This document shows, in pieces, positions 49,890-62,822 of a stretch of DNA of 64,000 nucleotides (position 1 is the first letter of the stretch; every line of letters starts with the position of its first letter). Below the pieces are notes generated by a model. It made no database searches. It was not told the DNA's origin and saw only the letters and a list, made by a program, of their open reading frames with translations. This DNA comes from Cymbidium sinense. Taxonomy: Eukaryota; Streptophyta; Magnoliopsida; Asparagales; Orchidaceae. Location: contig CM038214.1 in assembly GCA_021442155.1 (NCBI GenBank), positions 310,589,001 through 310,653,000 of the forward strand. Reading direction: 5' to 3'. The translations under genes and the position numbers were made by a program.

Positions 49890-52595
49890 TCTATATTCAT
49901 GTAAATAAATTTACATATGTTTGAATGCAAATGGGTATAATAAGCCATTTAGAGAATCAGGCTTTAGTTAGCTCAAGGAGGTCATTTGATTACCTCACTT
50001 GGTTTAACAATATGCTTTTTTAATTTCATTCTTATGCCCTATTTTGTTTAGAATTTGGATAAAGTTTTAATTAATGTTTTAATGATAATCAAATAAAATA
50101 TAAATTCTAAATATACACATGCATTCATCATTTAAGTGTGCTAAAATATGTTGTGTATAGATACACTTAAGTTAAACCATATGCATGTTACATGTGATGG
50201 AAAGAATGATTTAATATATGTCATGTGGTAGAACATCAGTTAAATTAATATTATGATGCCTTCATTTTGAATGGATTATTTAAAGTGAACCTAAACTTAG
50301 AATTAATTAAATCATTTAATAAGCCATTCACTAAAGAGAACTAAATCAAATTAATATACTTTGGAAAGTGACTTAGGTAGGGATGAAAGGGAAATCCTCT
50401 TTCCTCTCTTTATAACACTTAGTTGCTAAGTGTAATTAATGAACAAAAGAAAACAAAATTAAAATTCTCAAATCAATTAAACTACTCAAGAAATCAACCT
50501 TTCATGTTAAAAATCCTTCTAAGATACAATGTTGCTAATAAGACTTACCAACAAATTAATACACATTAGAATTAAGTCACCACTTCTAGCTCTAAGTTAG
50601 GACAATGTATGATGTGATGCTTTATTTATGATGCATTATTTTAGATTGGATGTTTGGTGTATGCTTTAATAGCTAGATGATATACCAATTTAATCTTATT
50701 TTACTAGGGATTATTTCTTAAGGATGCTTAAAATAAATGTGAATGCTCTTTTTTAGGTTGCTTAAATCATAATCCAAGTTGGGATAGGTGGGCTTAAGTT
50801 ACCCATGTGTAGTGTGCTAAGTCTAAATTATAAATACAACTTGATTTTATGTATATTTAGCTATTTTTTGTGTGTAGCTAGATTTACTTTTCCCACATAA
50901 ATGTAATTTTTGTAATAGGAATTAGGATTAGTGCTATGGGGGATTAGGATGAGCAGTGGCCATAAAGCTTTGTCTTGGGGTGCCCTATGATACCTTTGAA
51001 GCAAGCACCATCCAAATCAAAGAAGGAACCAAATCAAAAATGTAGACATGATGAAAGAAGACCCCATAAATTTAATACAATTATAATTATTCTTTCATAT
51101 TAGGTTGTATAAGGGTAGAGCTTACCCATCTTTTCTCTCTTTGGGTTCTATGACGATATCATCCTTTTATTCTTTATGATTGTTTATATAATTGTTTGAA
51201 GTTATGTTTACATTATGCATTAGGATGGATGCTTTTTTTCATAGTTTCTTAAATGATTGATGCTTTAATGTGGCTTGGATATGATTAGGCTCTTAGGATA
51301 AAAAATAACTTTTCTCCAACTAATCACTCATAACTAAATTTTAAACAACTCATAACCTCATCATAAAGCTTAAGACATAAATAAGATAATTAAAAGATTT
51401 AGCAACCCCTTAGCTATATGGTTTTATGTTTCACATCATGCATGCATATTCTTTCTCTCATGAACATGAAAGATCTCCATCCTTGCAAAATAAAGGAATG
51501 CTTGACCTGTGAGGGCATCCTATGTGGTGGAGAACACCTTCTTCTAGCTGATTTGACCCATAACCTATTTCATCATGCATTTAGGGATAAGAAATCCTAA
51601 AGCCTCTATCAAAATGATGTGTCTAAAATGAAAGAAATTTGAAAATTTTATGCATCTATAGATTAAGTCAGATGCTCATACCACTCATGCTCTAGTCTCT
51701 TAGGGAGTGTGTTTAGGACTTTAGTCTCTTTCTAATTAATAACTACCCTAGCTATCTTGTAATTCATAAGATTAACTACATGGTTTTAAAATCATAGGTG
51801 GAGTTAGGCACCACCTGTGAGTTATAAGTCAGACAATTTATTCTCTCTTGTGGAGGTAAACCCTTATGTCCACCTATCGCTTAGATTTAGGTTGTGCTTT
51901 AGCTCATACTAAAGCTCCCTAGATTTAGGATCCTAGGTAGCTATTTTCTTCAGACTACGAGCATAAATCCTCACCTCTTAGGTATTCCCATAACCTTGTG
52001 TTGGTGGATTATAAGCCCTAGAAATCTAATGAAATTTTAACTCAAAACATATAAATCTCCTCTACTTTAATATTATAAAGCCCAACCATAGGTTAGTTTG
52101 GAATGCTCACTAGGCTTCTTAGTATCTTGAGCATTTCCTACTTATTTTGTTTGGACTCCAAAAATAAGTCTTCTCCTTGAACTTTCCCAATTGATTTTCC
52201 AAATACAACCAATCTTTGATAGTCTAAGCTTGAAATCTTGGAGATGATAATTATCTACTTTAGTATTCTTAAATTTCAAAGATGTAATCTATTGAGGCTT
52301 GCTTCCATAGGGAACTTAAGACCCTGATTTAATATAAACCCTGCTTTATTCATCCATGTAAAGTAGGAGAAAAATCTCTCGTACATTCGAAGACCCATCA
52401 TGCCTTAGGAGTCATTATTACGTGATTAGGTCCATTATAGGGTGATGCCTCTATCTTTCAAGATAGTACATCATACTACAATGTTATACCAGATCACCTC
52501 AAAAAGTATCCCCATGATCTCATGGTGTCCCCCCCCTTCTCCACCCCCATACATCCAAAAAAATAAACACCACAATGCCCTCTTGTTCATTGAAT
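49890..52595. other. Nested-insertion DNA unique to copy B, no genes recognised
   Basis: 49890-50900 is AT-rich and contains another copy of the CAGGCTTTAGTTAGC / GGTTTAACAA repeat seen at 22600-22950. 50900-52595 is of more even composition with no convincing reading frame. A 60-codon plus frame at 51418-51600 has no domain and no partner in copy A. Confidence 0.5.
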
Positions 52596-52930
52596 CCTCT
52601 CAACATCATCCTTTCTTTGGAGATCTAGAGGATAGCCTGTATCTACCAACATCGACTATAATGTAAAGAGGTAGTTATGATGGGTTATCCCTACGGGTAA
52701 GTCTTCATTACTCAATGTAACTCTTAAGATGTCCTTCGAATGACATGCCTCCTCTTTAGTAGTGGTCAATTGACCTAAGCATATCTCAAGATCATGTAAG
52801 GCCTTGATTAGGGATTCCCTCATCTCTTTGGATAAGACAAGAGCATCGTATATTCTTAACTTAGCTGGAAACTTTCTAAGGTGAGCTAGGATATTGTAAT
52901 CAACTCTGGCTTGGTCCTCCACAAGCATAT
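52595..52930 (-). pseudogene. Retrotransposon protease N-terminal half with DTG
   Basis: Minus frame 52928-52656 reads VDYNILAHLRKFPAKLRI, YDALVLSKEMRESLIKAL and SNEDLPVGITHHNYLFTL. This is the sequence that precedes the protease in plant Tat-like elements. After one stop it continues SMLVDTGYPLDL near 52640, where DTG is the aspartic-protease active site. It then loses similarity, marking the edge of the nested insertion. Residues between the usual DTG-S-x-N and the flap are missing here. Confidence 0.8.
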
Positions 52931-53600
52931 CCTTGGGTGGAGCATCCTAAGGAGGGGCTATCTGCTCATTGGAACCAATGACTTGCTTACGCTTATCCTA
53001 AGGTGCTACCCTATGAGGTAAAACTTTGCCACTTTGTAAGTTGACTTCTTGGAATGATGAACTTGTGGAAAGTTCTACCTTTCCATTGGGCATACCTACA
53101 GCTTCTCCTATGGGATCCTCATAGTCAGTTGACTCCAAGTCAATCTCAAGAGGTGAACCACATTGATTCATAAAAGGTTAGTCCAACTCTGAATCATAAA
53201 GAAAAAGGATCAAAACTACTAGAGCTATTATTTTTATTTAGACTCGAACAGCTTTCTATTGAAATAAAATCAAGAGCATTAGAAGTAGACAATATATAAG
53301 TAGAATCAACTTTCTTCATTAATTTCTTTTTGGGTGGAAGTACATGATAGAAATCAAGTAAAGTAAGTGGTGTAAGGAATTTAGTGCCCTTATCCATAGA
53401 TACAATGCTCCTGCCAGTAGAAGAGGAGCTAATAAAAGAGGTGGTACAAGGAGGGAGTACTGGACTCGGATGGTGGCTACGCTATTGGACTATCCCGAGC
53501 AAGTATGGTGAGCTGCTGCTGCTGGTGGGCTATCACCCTCCTCGAGTTATCCTTTGCAACTAGCAAACCTTTCTTGGTGTTGGAGGTTTGAGCTACTCCA
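52930..53600 (-). other. Gag-protease linker, copy B
   Basis: Minus-strand frame pieces are Ser/Asn/Lys-rich (for example 53397-53194: PPKKKLMKKVDS, SSLNKNNSSSSFD). This suits the variable spacer between the gag zinc knuckle and the protease in plant gypsy elements. No motif is identified. Confidence 0.5.
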
Positions 53601-54676
53601 AGCACCTGCAAGGAAAACTTCTTGATCTTAGAAATTATCTTCTTAGAGGTTCGGGATAGGTAGATATCCTAACCTTCTTTATTCTTAAGAGGATTACAAG
53701 TATCCCCAAGGATTACTCTAATAGAACTGGATATTTGTTCAAATAAGTATTCATTAGGGATAGCTATGGCTCTCAACTTGTAGGTGTTCTCAAACTAGTC
53801 CTTAAAAGTGATACAATCCTCTAAGACATGGCCTAACATGCAGTGGTAGGGGAAATAGCTAGGATCATCGCTCTTGCCCACTTCCTCTGGCCTCTTAGGC
53901 TCTTGTAACTAAAAGTTAGGTTTCTTTAAGAGATTCATAAAGATTTTCCTAACTATCTCCCTCTTGAATGAATATGGCTTATTCAATATATCGCAAGAGT
54001 AGGTGGAAAGTAGCCTAGTGATATGAATACGGGTAGGCTGGTGGTGGAAATGGTCGTTGTGCGGTAGATGATGGCCAACGTGGTGGAAAAGGAGGTGGCA
54101 AAGGAGGCTGCTAAGCTCGTACTCTCTCATATTGAACTCTAGCTAGCTACTTCCCTCTGTCCATTGACACAATTGTCCATGTCTTCTAATCAAACACCTT
54201 CTGCGGCTTGAGCTTAGATGATTGGTTGAGAATAGGCAACTATTTAGTTTCCTCTTGTAGGCTAGCCGCCTTGTTAATTAATTTCTCGAAAGTTTTGATG
54301 GTAAAGCCCTTAAGCATGAAGGCTAAGCCATGGATATTCTTGAGAAGAATCTCAATGGCTTAGACAGTGGTTCAGATTTCATGCTCATTGCTGCACCACC
54401 GAGAATGTAATCAACAAAGGATTCTTGAGTTTTATTTCTCTACTGAGGTCGCCACAATCACCCTCTCTCAAAGAAACCTCTTGAAGAAGAGGTGGTCAAC
54501 CAAAAGTCTTCATCAACCATTGGACAATTCAGTACCAATCAAATGCAACACCCGACGATTGCTAATGAAAAGGCGAAGATGAGTGTGTTGCACCTACATA
54601 TTGCAATAGCTCTAAAGTGTGCAATTATCATGTTCCCCGCCATCAAAGATCTTGAAGGATGGTGGCACAAATTCTA
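53600..54676 (-). pseudogene. Retrotransposon gag, N-terminally truncated, copy B
   Basis: Reading leftward from 54676: PPSFKIFDGGEHDN (start of the conserved gag domain), FVDYILGGAAMSMK, then LAFMLKGFTIKTFEKLI followed by NKAASLQEETK. After a variable stretch, YSFKREIVRKIFMNLLKK and EPKRPEEVGKSDDPSY lead to the zinc knuckle YHCMLGHVLEDCITFK near 53850-53800. The domain order is that of Tat-like gag. Gag forms the particle and binds element RNA. Stops (for example just before LQEPKRPEE) and frame changes make it a pseudogene. The extreme N-terminus is cut by the array. Confidence 0.82.
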
Positions 54677-55219
54677 AAATAAAAAACTAAATAAAACCTA
54701 AACCTAAAAAATAAACCTAAAAATAAAACCTTAAAAAAAAGCTAAACCCTAAACTAAAAAAAACCTAAACCTAAAATAAAGAAAATAAAATAAACATAAA
54801 CCCAAACTAAAATAAATTAAACTAAAATAAATAAAACCTAAACCTAAAACTAAAATAAACTAAATCTAAACCTTAAACTAAATAAAATAAAATAAACTAA
54901 AAAAAAAAGCTAAACTTAAACTAAAAAAACATAAAAATAAACCTAAAAAACCTAAAAAATAAATAAAATAAAACCTAACATAAGCTTAAAAATAAAAAAT
55001 AATACCTAAACCTAAAAAAATAAATAAAAAGAAAACTAGACTAAAAAATAAACATAAACCTAAACCTATGCCTAAAAAAAACAAAAAAAAAACCAAAACT
55101 AAAATAAATAAAATTAAGATATATAAACTAAACTAAATAAAAAAATAAACCTAAATACAAATAAAATAAACTAAAATAAACTAAAATAAATAAAAAATAA
55201 ACTAAACAAACCTAAACCT

Positions 55220-55244
55220 ACCTATTTACTTAATTTTTTTTAAA
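55220..55244 (+). repeat. Junction element J
   Basis: ACCTATTTACTTAATTTTTT, two more T, then AAACAAAC. Gene tail 10 follows after an extended CCCTAAA stretch of about 460 bp. Confidence 0.65.
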
Positions 55245-55700
55245 CAAACACAAAACCTAAACCCTAAAACCTAAACCATAAATCCTAAACACTAAACCCT
55301 AAACCCTAAACACTAAACATTAAACCCTAAACCTACAACTCTAAATATACAACTAAACCTAAACTATAAAATAAAATAAACCCTAAACCCTAAACTTAAA
55401 ACCTAAACCCTAAACTTAAACTAAACTAAACCTAACCAAACTTAAACCCTAAACCCCTAAACCTTAAACCCTAAAGTTTAAACTCAAAACCCTAAACTAA
55501 TCCATAAACAACCAAACTATAAAATGCTAAAACCCTAAACCTAAAGTCTAAACCCTAAACCTAAACCCCAAACCCTAACCCCAAACCCTAAACCTTAAAC
55601 CCTAAACCCTAAATTAAACCTAAAAGTAACTAAATAAATTAAAAATAAACCTAAACTAAAACCTAAAAACCTAAACCTAAACCTAAACCTAAACCCTAAG

Positions 55701-56100
55701 AATAGGCGAACCTTGATGGGAGGAACATCACCATCAACTAGGCTCAGTCTAGATCTAGCGATGGAGGCAAAGATGGAGGCACCGATTATCGCAGTGGTGT
55801 TGGGGGATCTCGAGGTGTTGGCAGATATGGAGGTGGTGGTCAACACAGTGGTGGTTATGGAGGCGGAGGAGGATGAGGTTACAAGTGTAGTGGAGGGAGA
55901 GATCGAGGATATGATGGTGGATCCTCCTCGAGAGCCGGGTGGTTTTGATGGAACCGAGAAATAAGAAACCAAATGAATGCTTATGGAACTATGTCTTTAT
56001 AGTAAGAGATTTATTATCTGGATTTTTTGATATGCATGCTCATTTTTGTCTAAACTATGTCTTAGAATATTTTAGTGTGATAAAAAAAAAAAGAAATAAA
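55701..56100 (+). pseudogene. Glycine-rich RNA-binding protein gene tail, copy 10
   Basis: AATAGGCGAACCTTGATGGG, AACATCACCATCAAC and GCTCAGTCTAGATCTAGCG retain the RRM end, with TAG in place of Glu. The glycine-rich part (GGCAGATATGGAGGTGGTGG, GTGGTTATGGAGGCGGAGG) and the ending GGTTTTGATGGAACCGAGAA survive. The 3'UTR is strongly shortened (CTTATGGAACTATGTCTTTA, ATGTCTTAGAAT) and the A-rich end is TAAAAAAAAAAAG. Long frames in other phases are shadows. Confidence 0.85.
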
Positions 56101-57640
56101 AAACTTCTAAACCTAAACTAAAAAAACTAAAACCCCTAAACTAAACTAAATTAAACCCAAAACCTAAATTAAAACCTAAACTAAATTAAAAACTAAACCC
56201 TCTAAACCTAAACTAAATAATAAAACTAAACCCAAACCCTAAACTAAACTAAACTTAAAATAAACCCTAAACCTAAAATTAAAACCCTAAACCCAAAAAC
56301 TATAAACCCTAAACCAAAAACCCTAAACCCTAAACCCTAAACCCTAAACACTAAACTATAACCCTAAACACTAAACCCTAAACCTTAAAATCATAAACCC
56401 TAAACCACAAACCCAAAACCTTAAACCCTAAACCCTAAAAATCTATAAACCTAAACCTAAGGTAAATAAAACCTAAAATTAAAATAAATAAAAAAACCAA
56501 AACTAAATAAAATAAATAAAATAAACCTAAACAAAATAACCTAAACCTAAAAATAAAATATAAGAAAAATAAAATAACTAAAATAAAATAAGTAAAAACC
56601 TAAACTAATCTAAAAATTTAAATAAACCTAAAAATAAAAAACCTAAATAAAATAAAAATAAAATAAACAAAAAATAAAAACTAAATAAAAACCAAAACCT
56701 AAAAGATAAACCTAAAAATAAATAAAAAATAAAACCCAAACCCTAAACTAAAAATAAAAAACTAAACCTAAAATAAAAATAAAATAAATAAAATAAAATA
56801 AACCTAAACCTAAACTAAAATAAACTAAACTAAAATAAATAAAACCTAAACCAAAAAATAAACTAAACCTAAAACATAAACTAAATAAAATAAAATAAAA
56901 TGATAATAAACCTAAACCTAAACTAAAAAATAAAATCTAAAAATAAACCTAAAATAAAAACCTAAGACCTAAACCCTAAACCATAAGCTCTAAACCCTTA
57001 AAAGCTAAAAACCTAAACCTAAACTAAAGAAAAACATAAAATAAAATAAATAAACCTAAACAAAAAATAAAAAATGAAACTAAACAAATAATAAAAATAA
57101 AATAAAGCTAAAATAAAACAAAATAAAAAAAACCTAAACCTAAAAATAAAACCTAAAAAAAAAAAAAAAAACCTAAACTAAAAAACCTAAACCTAAAATA
57201 AACAAAATAAAATAAACTTTAACCTAAAATAAAATCAATTAAACTAAAATAAATAAAACCTCTAGCTAAACCTAAAATAAACCGAACCTAAACCCTAAAC
57301 TAAATAAACTAAAATAAACTAAAACTACACCTAAACCGAAACTAAAAAATAAAACCTAAAAATAAACCAAAAATAAAAACCTAAAACCTAGACCTAAAAA
57401 AATAAAATAAAAAAATAAACCTAAACCTAAAAAAATAAAAAAAATAAACATACACCTAAAAAAATAAAATAAAATAAAACTAAAAAAAAAATAAACATAA
57501 ACCTAAACCTAAACATAAAAAAAATTAAAATAAAAACCTAAATAAAATAAATAAACCTAAATAAACTAAATAAAATAAAAAATAAAGCTAAATAAAATAA
57601 AAATAAAATAAACTAAAATAAATAAAAATAAATAAAATAA

Positions 57641-57662
57641 CTAAAAATTTAAAAAAAACCCT
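57641..57662 (+). repeat. Junction element J (weak)
   Basis: CTAAAAATTTAAAAAAAACC then CTAAAACC. Here it is followed by a CCCTAAA-rich stretch where blocks I-III would have a G+C-rich block. Confidence 0.4.
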
Positions 57663-60210
57663 AAAACCATAAACTAAAACCATAAACCCTAAATCCTAAA
57701 ACCCTAAATCTAAATAAAAACCCTAAAACCTAAAACCTAACCTAAACTAAACATTAAAACCCTAAACCCTAAGCCCTAAACCCTAAACTAAACCCTAAAC
57801 TAAACCCTAACCTAAACTAAACCTAAACCTAAACTAAACCCTAATCTAACCCTAAACCCTAAACCCTAAAACCCAAAACCCTAAACTTAAACCCTAAACC
57901 TAAACCTAAACTAACAAACCATAAATAAACCCTAAACCCTAAACCCTAAAGCCTAAATTTGAAACCCTAAATAAACCTAAACCCAAACTAACTAAAACCT
58001 AAACCCTAAACCTAAAACCCTAAAACCCTAAACCTAAACCTAAACCTAAAAAAGCCTAAAATTAAAGTAAAACCTATAAATAAAATAAATTAAAACCCAA
58101 AATTAAATAAAATAAAATATAAAATAAAATAAAACTTGAACTAAACCAAAACTAAACATAAAAAAATAAAATATAATAAAATAAAATAAAAAAAACTAAA
58201 ATAAAATAAATAAAACCAAAACTAAACTAAAAAAAAATAATAAAACCTAAATAAAATAAAAAAATAAAAAAAGTAAAAATAAAATAAACCTAGAATAAAA
58301 TAAAATAAAACTAAATAAAACCCTAAACATAAAAAATAAACCTAAAAATAAATAAAAAATAAACCCAAACCCTAAACTAAAAAAATAAACGAACCTAAAA
58401 TAAAAAATAAATAAAATAAAATAAACATAAACCTAAACTAAAATAAACTAAACTAATGTATAAAACCTAAACCTAAAATAAAATAAACCTAAACCCAAAA
58501 TTATATAAAATAAATTAAACTAAAAATAAACCTAAACCTAAACTAAAAAAAAAAACTTAAAAATAAACCTAAAATAGAAAGCTAAAACATAAACCCTATA
58601 CCTTAAACCGTAAACTCTAAAAAATTCTAAACCCTAAATCCTAAACCCTAAATGATAATAACTAACTATAAACTATAAACCTAATCAAAACCCTAAAAAA
58701 CCTTAAACCTTAAATCCTAAACCTAAACTAACTTAAACCATAAAACCCTAAAACCTAAAAAAAAACCTTAAACCCTAAAGCCTAAAGCCTAAACCCTACA
58801 CCCTAAACCCTAAACCCTAAACCCTTTAAACCTTAAAGTCTAAAGCCTAAACACTAAACCCTAAACCATAAACCCTAAATTGTACCATAAACACTTAACC
58901 TAATACCCTAAACCCTAAACCCTAAAAACCTAAAAACCTAAACCTGAAGTAGATAAAACCTAAAAATAAAATAAATAAAAATACCTAAACCTAAATAAAA
59001 TTAAAATATAAAATAAAATAAAAACCTAAACTAAAACCTAAACCTAAACCAAAAAAATAAAATAAATAAAAAACTAAAATAAAATAAATAAAAACCTAAA
59101 CTAAACTAAAAAAAATAAACCTAAGAATAAAAAACCTAAATAAAATAAAAACTAAACATAAAATAAAAATAAAATAAACCATAAATAAAAAAAAATAAAA
59201 CTAAATAAAACCTAAACATAAAAAATAAATCTAAAATAAAAAATAAATAAAAAATAAAACCCAAACCTAAACTAAAATAAAATAAACACAAAATAAAATA
59301 AACCTAAACCTAAACTAAAATAAACCTAAACCTAAAAAATAAAAAAAACCTAAACCTAAACCTAAAATAAGCTAAACCTAAACCCTAAACTAAATAAAAA
59401 AAATAAACTAAAAATAAACCTAAAACCTAAACCCTAAACCCTAAAAAGCTAAAAATCTAAACCTAAATTATATAAAACCTAAAAATAAAATAAATAAAAA
59501 AACCTAAACAAAAATAAAATGAAAAAAAATAAAATAATAATATAAACCAAAACCTAAACCTAAACTTAACCCTAAAAAGAAAATAAAATTAAAAATAAAA
59601 ATGAAACTAAAATAAAATAAATAAAAGCCTAAACTAAACTAAAAAAAATAAAAAACCTAAAAAAATAAAAAAAACCTAAAATAAAATAAAATAAACCTAA
59701 AATAAAATAAAATAAAACTAAATAAAACCTAAACCTAAAAAATAAACCTAAAATAAATAAATAAAAAAATAAACCCTAAACTAAAAAAAACCTAAACATA
59801 AATAAAATAAAATAAACTAAATCTAAATTAAGATAAAGTAAAGTAAAATAAATATAACCTAAACCGAAACTAAATATAATAAAATAAACTAAAAATAAAC
59901 CTAAACCTAAACTAAAAGAATACCTAAACCTAAAACCTAAGTAAAACCTAAACCTAACTTAAAAAAAAAATAAAATAAAACCTAAACCTAAACTAAAAAA
60001 TAAGAAATAAAACCTAACCTAAAAAAAACTTAATTAAAAAAATAAACTAAACCAAAACCTAAACCTAACCTAAAAATAAACTAGAATAAAACCTAAACTA
60101 AAATAAATAAACCTATAAAATATAAATTAAATAAAAATTAACCTAAAAAAAATAAAATAAAATAAACTAAAAAATAAATAAAAGCTAAGTAAAGCAAATA
60201 AACCTAAATC

Positions 60211-60234
60211 TACCACTTTACTTAATTTAAAAAG
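60211..60234 (+). repeat. Junction element J
   Basis: TACCACTTTACTTAATTTAA then AAAG. Gene tail 11 begins about 275 bp downstream. Confidence 0.6.
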
Positions 60235-60486
60235 AAATATAAACCCTAAGTCCTAAACCCAAAACCCTAAACCCTAAACCTACAATCTTAAACCTAAACT
60301 TATAACCCTAACCCCTAAACCTAAAAAACTGTAAACCCTAACCATAAACCCTAAACCCTAAAAGCATAAACCCTAAAACCCTAAACCCTAAACCCTAAAC
60401 CCCAATCCCTAAACCTAAACCTAAAGTAATAAAATAAATTAAAAAATAAACCAACACCCTAAAACCTAATAACCCTAAACCCTAAG

Positions 60487-60975
60487 AATGGGCATAACCT
60501 TGACAGCAGGAACATCATCGTCAACTAGGCTCAGTCTAGATCTAGTGGTGCAGGCAAAGGCAAAGGCGGTGGTTATCGTAGTGGTGTTGGGCGATCTGGA
60601 GGTGTTGGTGGATATAGGGGTGGGGGTCAGAGCAAGTGTGGTTATGGAGGTTGGAGGAACGATGGAGGTTACAATCGTGGTGGTGGTAGAGGGAGAGATC
60701 AGGAATATGATGGTGGATCCCGCTACTCGAGAGGCCGGAGTGGTTCTGATGGGAACCGGAGAAACTAAAGAATGGCATATCCGATTTGTTGCTTATAGAA
60801 TTGTGTCTTTATAGTAGAAATGATTCTAGTTATTTAGGGCTTTTGATTTGCTCTATGTGTGCTCATTTTTTAGCCCTGTCATCGCTTGTGTCTTAAAATA
60901 CTTGCTATGTTACTTGGTTAATGAAATCAAAAAGAAGACATATTGAATCTGAATTTGTTCACTATTTAAAAAAAA
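60487..60975 (+). pseudogene. Glycine-rich RNA-binding protein gene tail, copy 11
   Basis: AATGGGCATAACCTTGACAG, AACATCATCGTCAAC and GCTCAGTCTAGATCTAGTGG keep the RRM end, with TAG in place of Glu. The correct frame then reads GGVGGYRGGGQSKCGYGG, RNDGGYNRGGGRGRDQEYDG and SRYSRGRSGSDGNRRN, with its stop at 60766-60768. This is the native C-terminus apart from W to R. It is the most complete coding tail apart from the lost upstream RRM. The 3'UTR follows to CTATTTAAAAAAAAC. Confidence 0.9.
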
Positions 60976-61840
60976 CAAAAAATCCTAAACTAATCCTAAA
61001 CCCAAAATCCTAAAAAGCTAAAACCTAAACCTAAACTAAATAAAACATAAAAATCAAAAAAATAAAAACCTAAACAAAAAAAAATAATATAAAATAAAAT
61101 AAAAACATAAACTAACACCTAAACTTAAACCTAGAAAGAAAATAAAATAAAAAATAAAAACTAAAAAAAAAATAAAATAAATAAAAACCAAAACTAAACT
61201 AAAAAATAAAACCAAAAAAAATAAAACTAAACCTAAAATAAATAAAACAAACCTAAAATATAATAAAATAAAACTAAATAAAACCTAAACCTAAAAAAGA
61301 GACCTAAAATAAAACATAAAATAACTAAAAAATAAAACTTAAATCCTAAAGTAAAAAAAAACCTAAACCTAAACCTAAAATAAAAATAAAATGAACTTAA
61401 ACTAAAACTAAAATAAACTAAACTAAAATAAATAAAACCTAAACCTAAACATAAAATAAATTAAACCTAAAGCTAAACCTAAACTAAATAAACTAAAATA
61501 AACTAAAAATAAACCTAAACCTAAACTAAAAAAATAAAACCTAAAAATAAACCTAAATAAAAAAAACCTAAACCTAAAAAAAAAAAAGTAAAATAAACTT
61601 AAACAAAAAAACTTAACCTAAAAGATAAAATAAATATAGAACTAAACTAAAAAAATAAACATAAACTAAAATATAATAAAAATAATCTTAACCTAAAAAA
61701 TAAACTAAAATAAAGACATAAACTAAAAAATAAAACCTAAAATAAATTAACTAAATAATATAAAAAAATAAACCTAAATAAAAAAATAAAAAATAAAAAT
61801 AAACTAATAAATAAAAAATTAAACTAAATAAACCTAAACC

Positions 61841-61866
61841 TACCACTTTACTTAATTTAAATAAGC
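61841..61866 (+). repeat. Junction element J
   Basis: TACCACTTTACTTAATTTAA, identical over 20 bases to the copy at 60211, then ATAAGC. It is followed by about 950 bp of CCTAAA/CCCTAAA repeat without a gene tail. Confidence 0.6.
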
Positions 61867-62822
61867 AAATAAAAAAACCTAACCCCTAAACCTAAACCTA
61901 AACCCTATACCCTAAAGCCTAAACCTAAACCTAAACCTAAACCTAAAAGAATAAAACCCTAAACCCTAAACCCTAAACCTAAACCCTAAACCTAAGCCTT
62001 AAACCCTAAACCCTAAACTCTAAACCCTAAACCTAAACCTAAACCTAAACCATAAACCTAAACCCTAAACCTAAATAAATAAACTAAACTAAACTAAACC
62101 TAAACCCTAAACATAAGTAAACTAAACTAAACTAAACTAAACCTAAATAAACTAAACCTAAACCCTAAACTAAAAAAATAAACTAAATAAAATTAAACTA
62201 AAATAAACTAAAATATAAACTAAACCTAAACTAAACCCTAAAATAAACTAAAACCTAAACTCTAAAAAATAAACCCTAAGTTAACCTAAACCTAAACTAA
62301 GCCCAAAACTAAACTAAAATAAACTAAAACCTAAACCTAATCTGTAAAATAAACTAAACCAAAACCCATAAATAAACCCACTAATCCCTAAAATAAAAAA
62401 TAAAAAATAAACCCAATAAACTAAATAAACTTAAACTAAACCCTAAACTAAACCCTAAACCCATAAACAAAATAAACTAGACCAATAAATTAAACCTAAA
62501 CCCTAAACAAAAAAAATCTAAACTAAATTATAAACCATAAACCTAAAACCTAAAAAAAAAAACTAAAATAAACCTAAACCCTAAACCCAAACCCAATAAA
62601 CTAAACAAATAAACTAAACCTAAACTAAAATAAACCCTAAAATAAACCTAAAACCTCAATAAACTAAACTAAACCTAAATAAACCTAAAACTTAATTCCA
62701 AATAAACACTAAACCCTAAAACCTAAACCATAAATCTAAACCCTAAACCATAAACCCAAATAAACCTAAAATAAACTAAACTAAACCTAAAACCAAACAA
62801 ACCTTAAACCTAAACCCCAAAA

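Larger units (their letters stand above)
45955..52595. mobile_element. Nested insertion splitting the protease gene, copy B (full span)
   Basis: It separates the DTG half from the LLGRPWIH half of one protease gene, so it inserted into the gypsy element. It contains the CAAAT/TTGACC tract (46100-48180), the gag-like remnant (48180-48600), AT-rich DNA to 50900, and 1.7 kb of mixed DNA to 52595. A GGATTAGG...GGGATTAGGAT phrase occurs near 46068 and 50926 and might mark terminal repeats, but similarity is too short to claim LTRs. Confidence 0.6.
54677..62822. repeat. Telomere-like degenerate array, block IV (most CCCTAAA-rich)
   Basis: Same array class but with the purest telomere motif: four perfect CCCTAAA units at 56321-56348 and three more at 58801-58821. 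Long CCCTAAA/CCTAAA-rich stretches lie at 55240-55690, 56230-56450, 57655-58060, 58600-58940, 60235-60490 and 61870-62820. G+C-rich variant blocks are absent. Two gene tails (10 and 11) are present. The block ends at the LINE. Confidence 0.9.

Noticed and set aside
45955..50960. LTR pair of the nested insertion suggested by the GGATTAGG phrase near 46068 and 50926
   Set aside because: Similarity covers only a few tens of bases with gaps, and no TG...CA ends or target-site duplication are seen.
55595..55972. Long frames on either strand over the gene tails (for example 55595-55972 minus, 55713-55964 plus, 60488-60814 plus, 60542-60778 minus)
   Set aside because: These are wrong-phase or antisense translations of GGT/GGA repeats. 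The correct frame is the one that yields the Gly/Tyr pattern and the DGNWRN-like ending.
56321..56348. A true chromosome end
   Set aside because: Perfect telomere units come in runs of four at most, the array is degenerate, and retroelements flank it on both sides.
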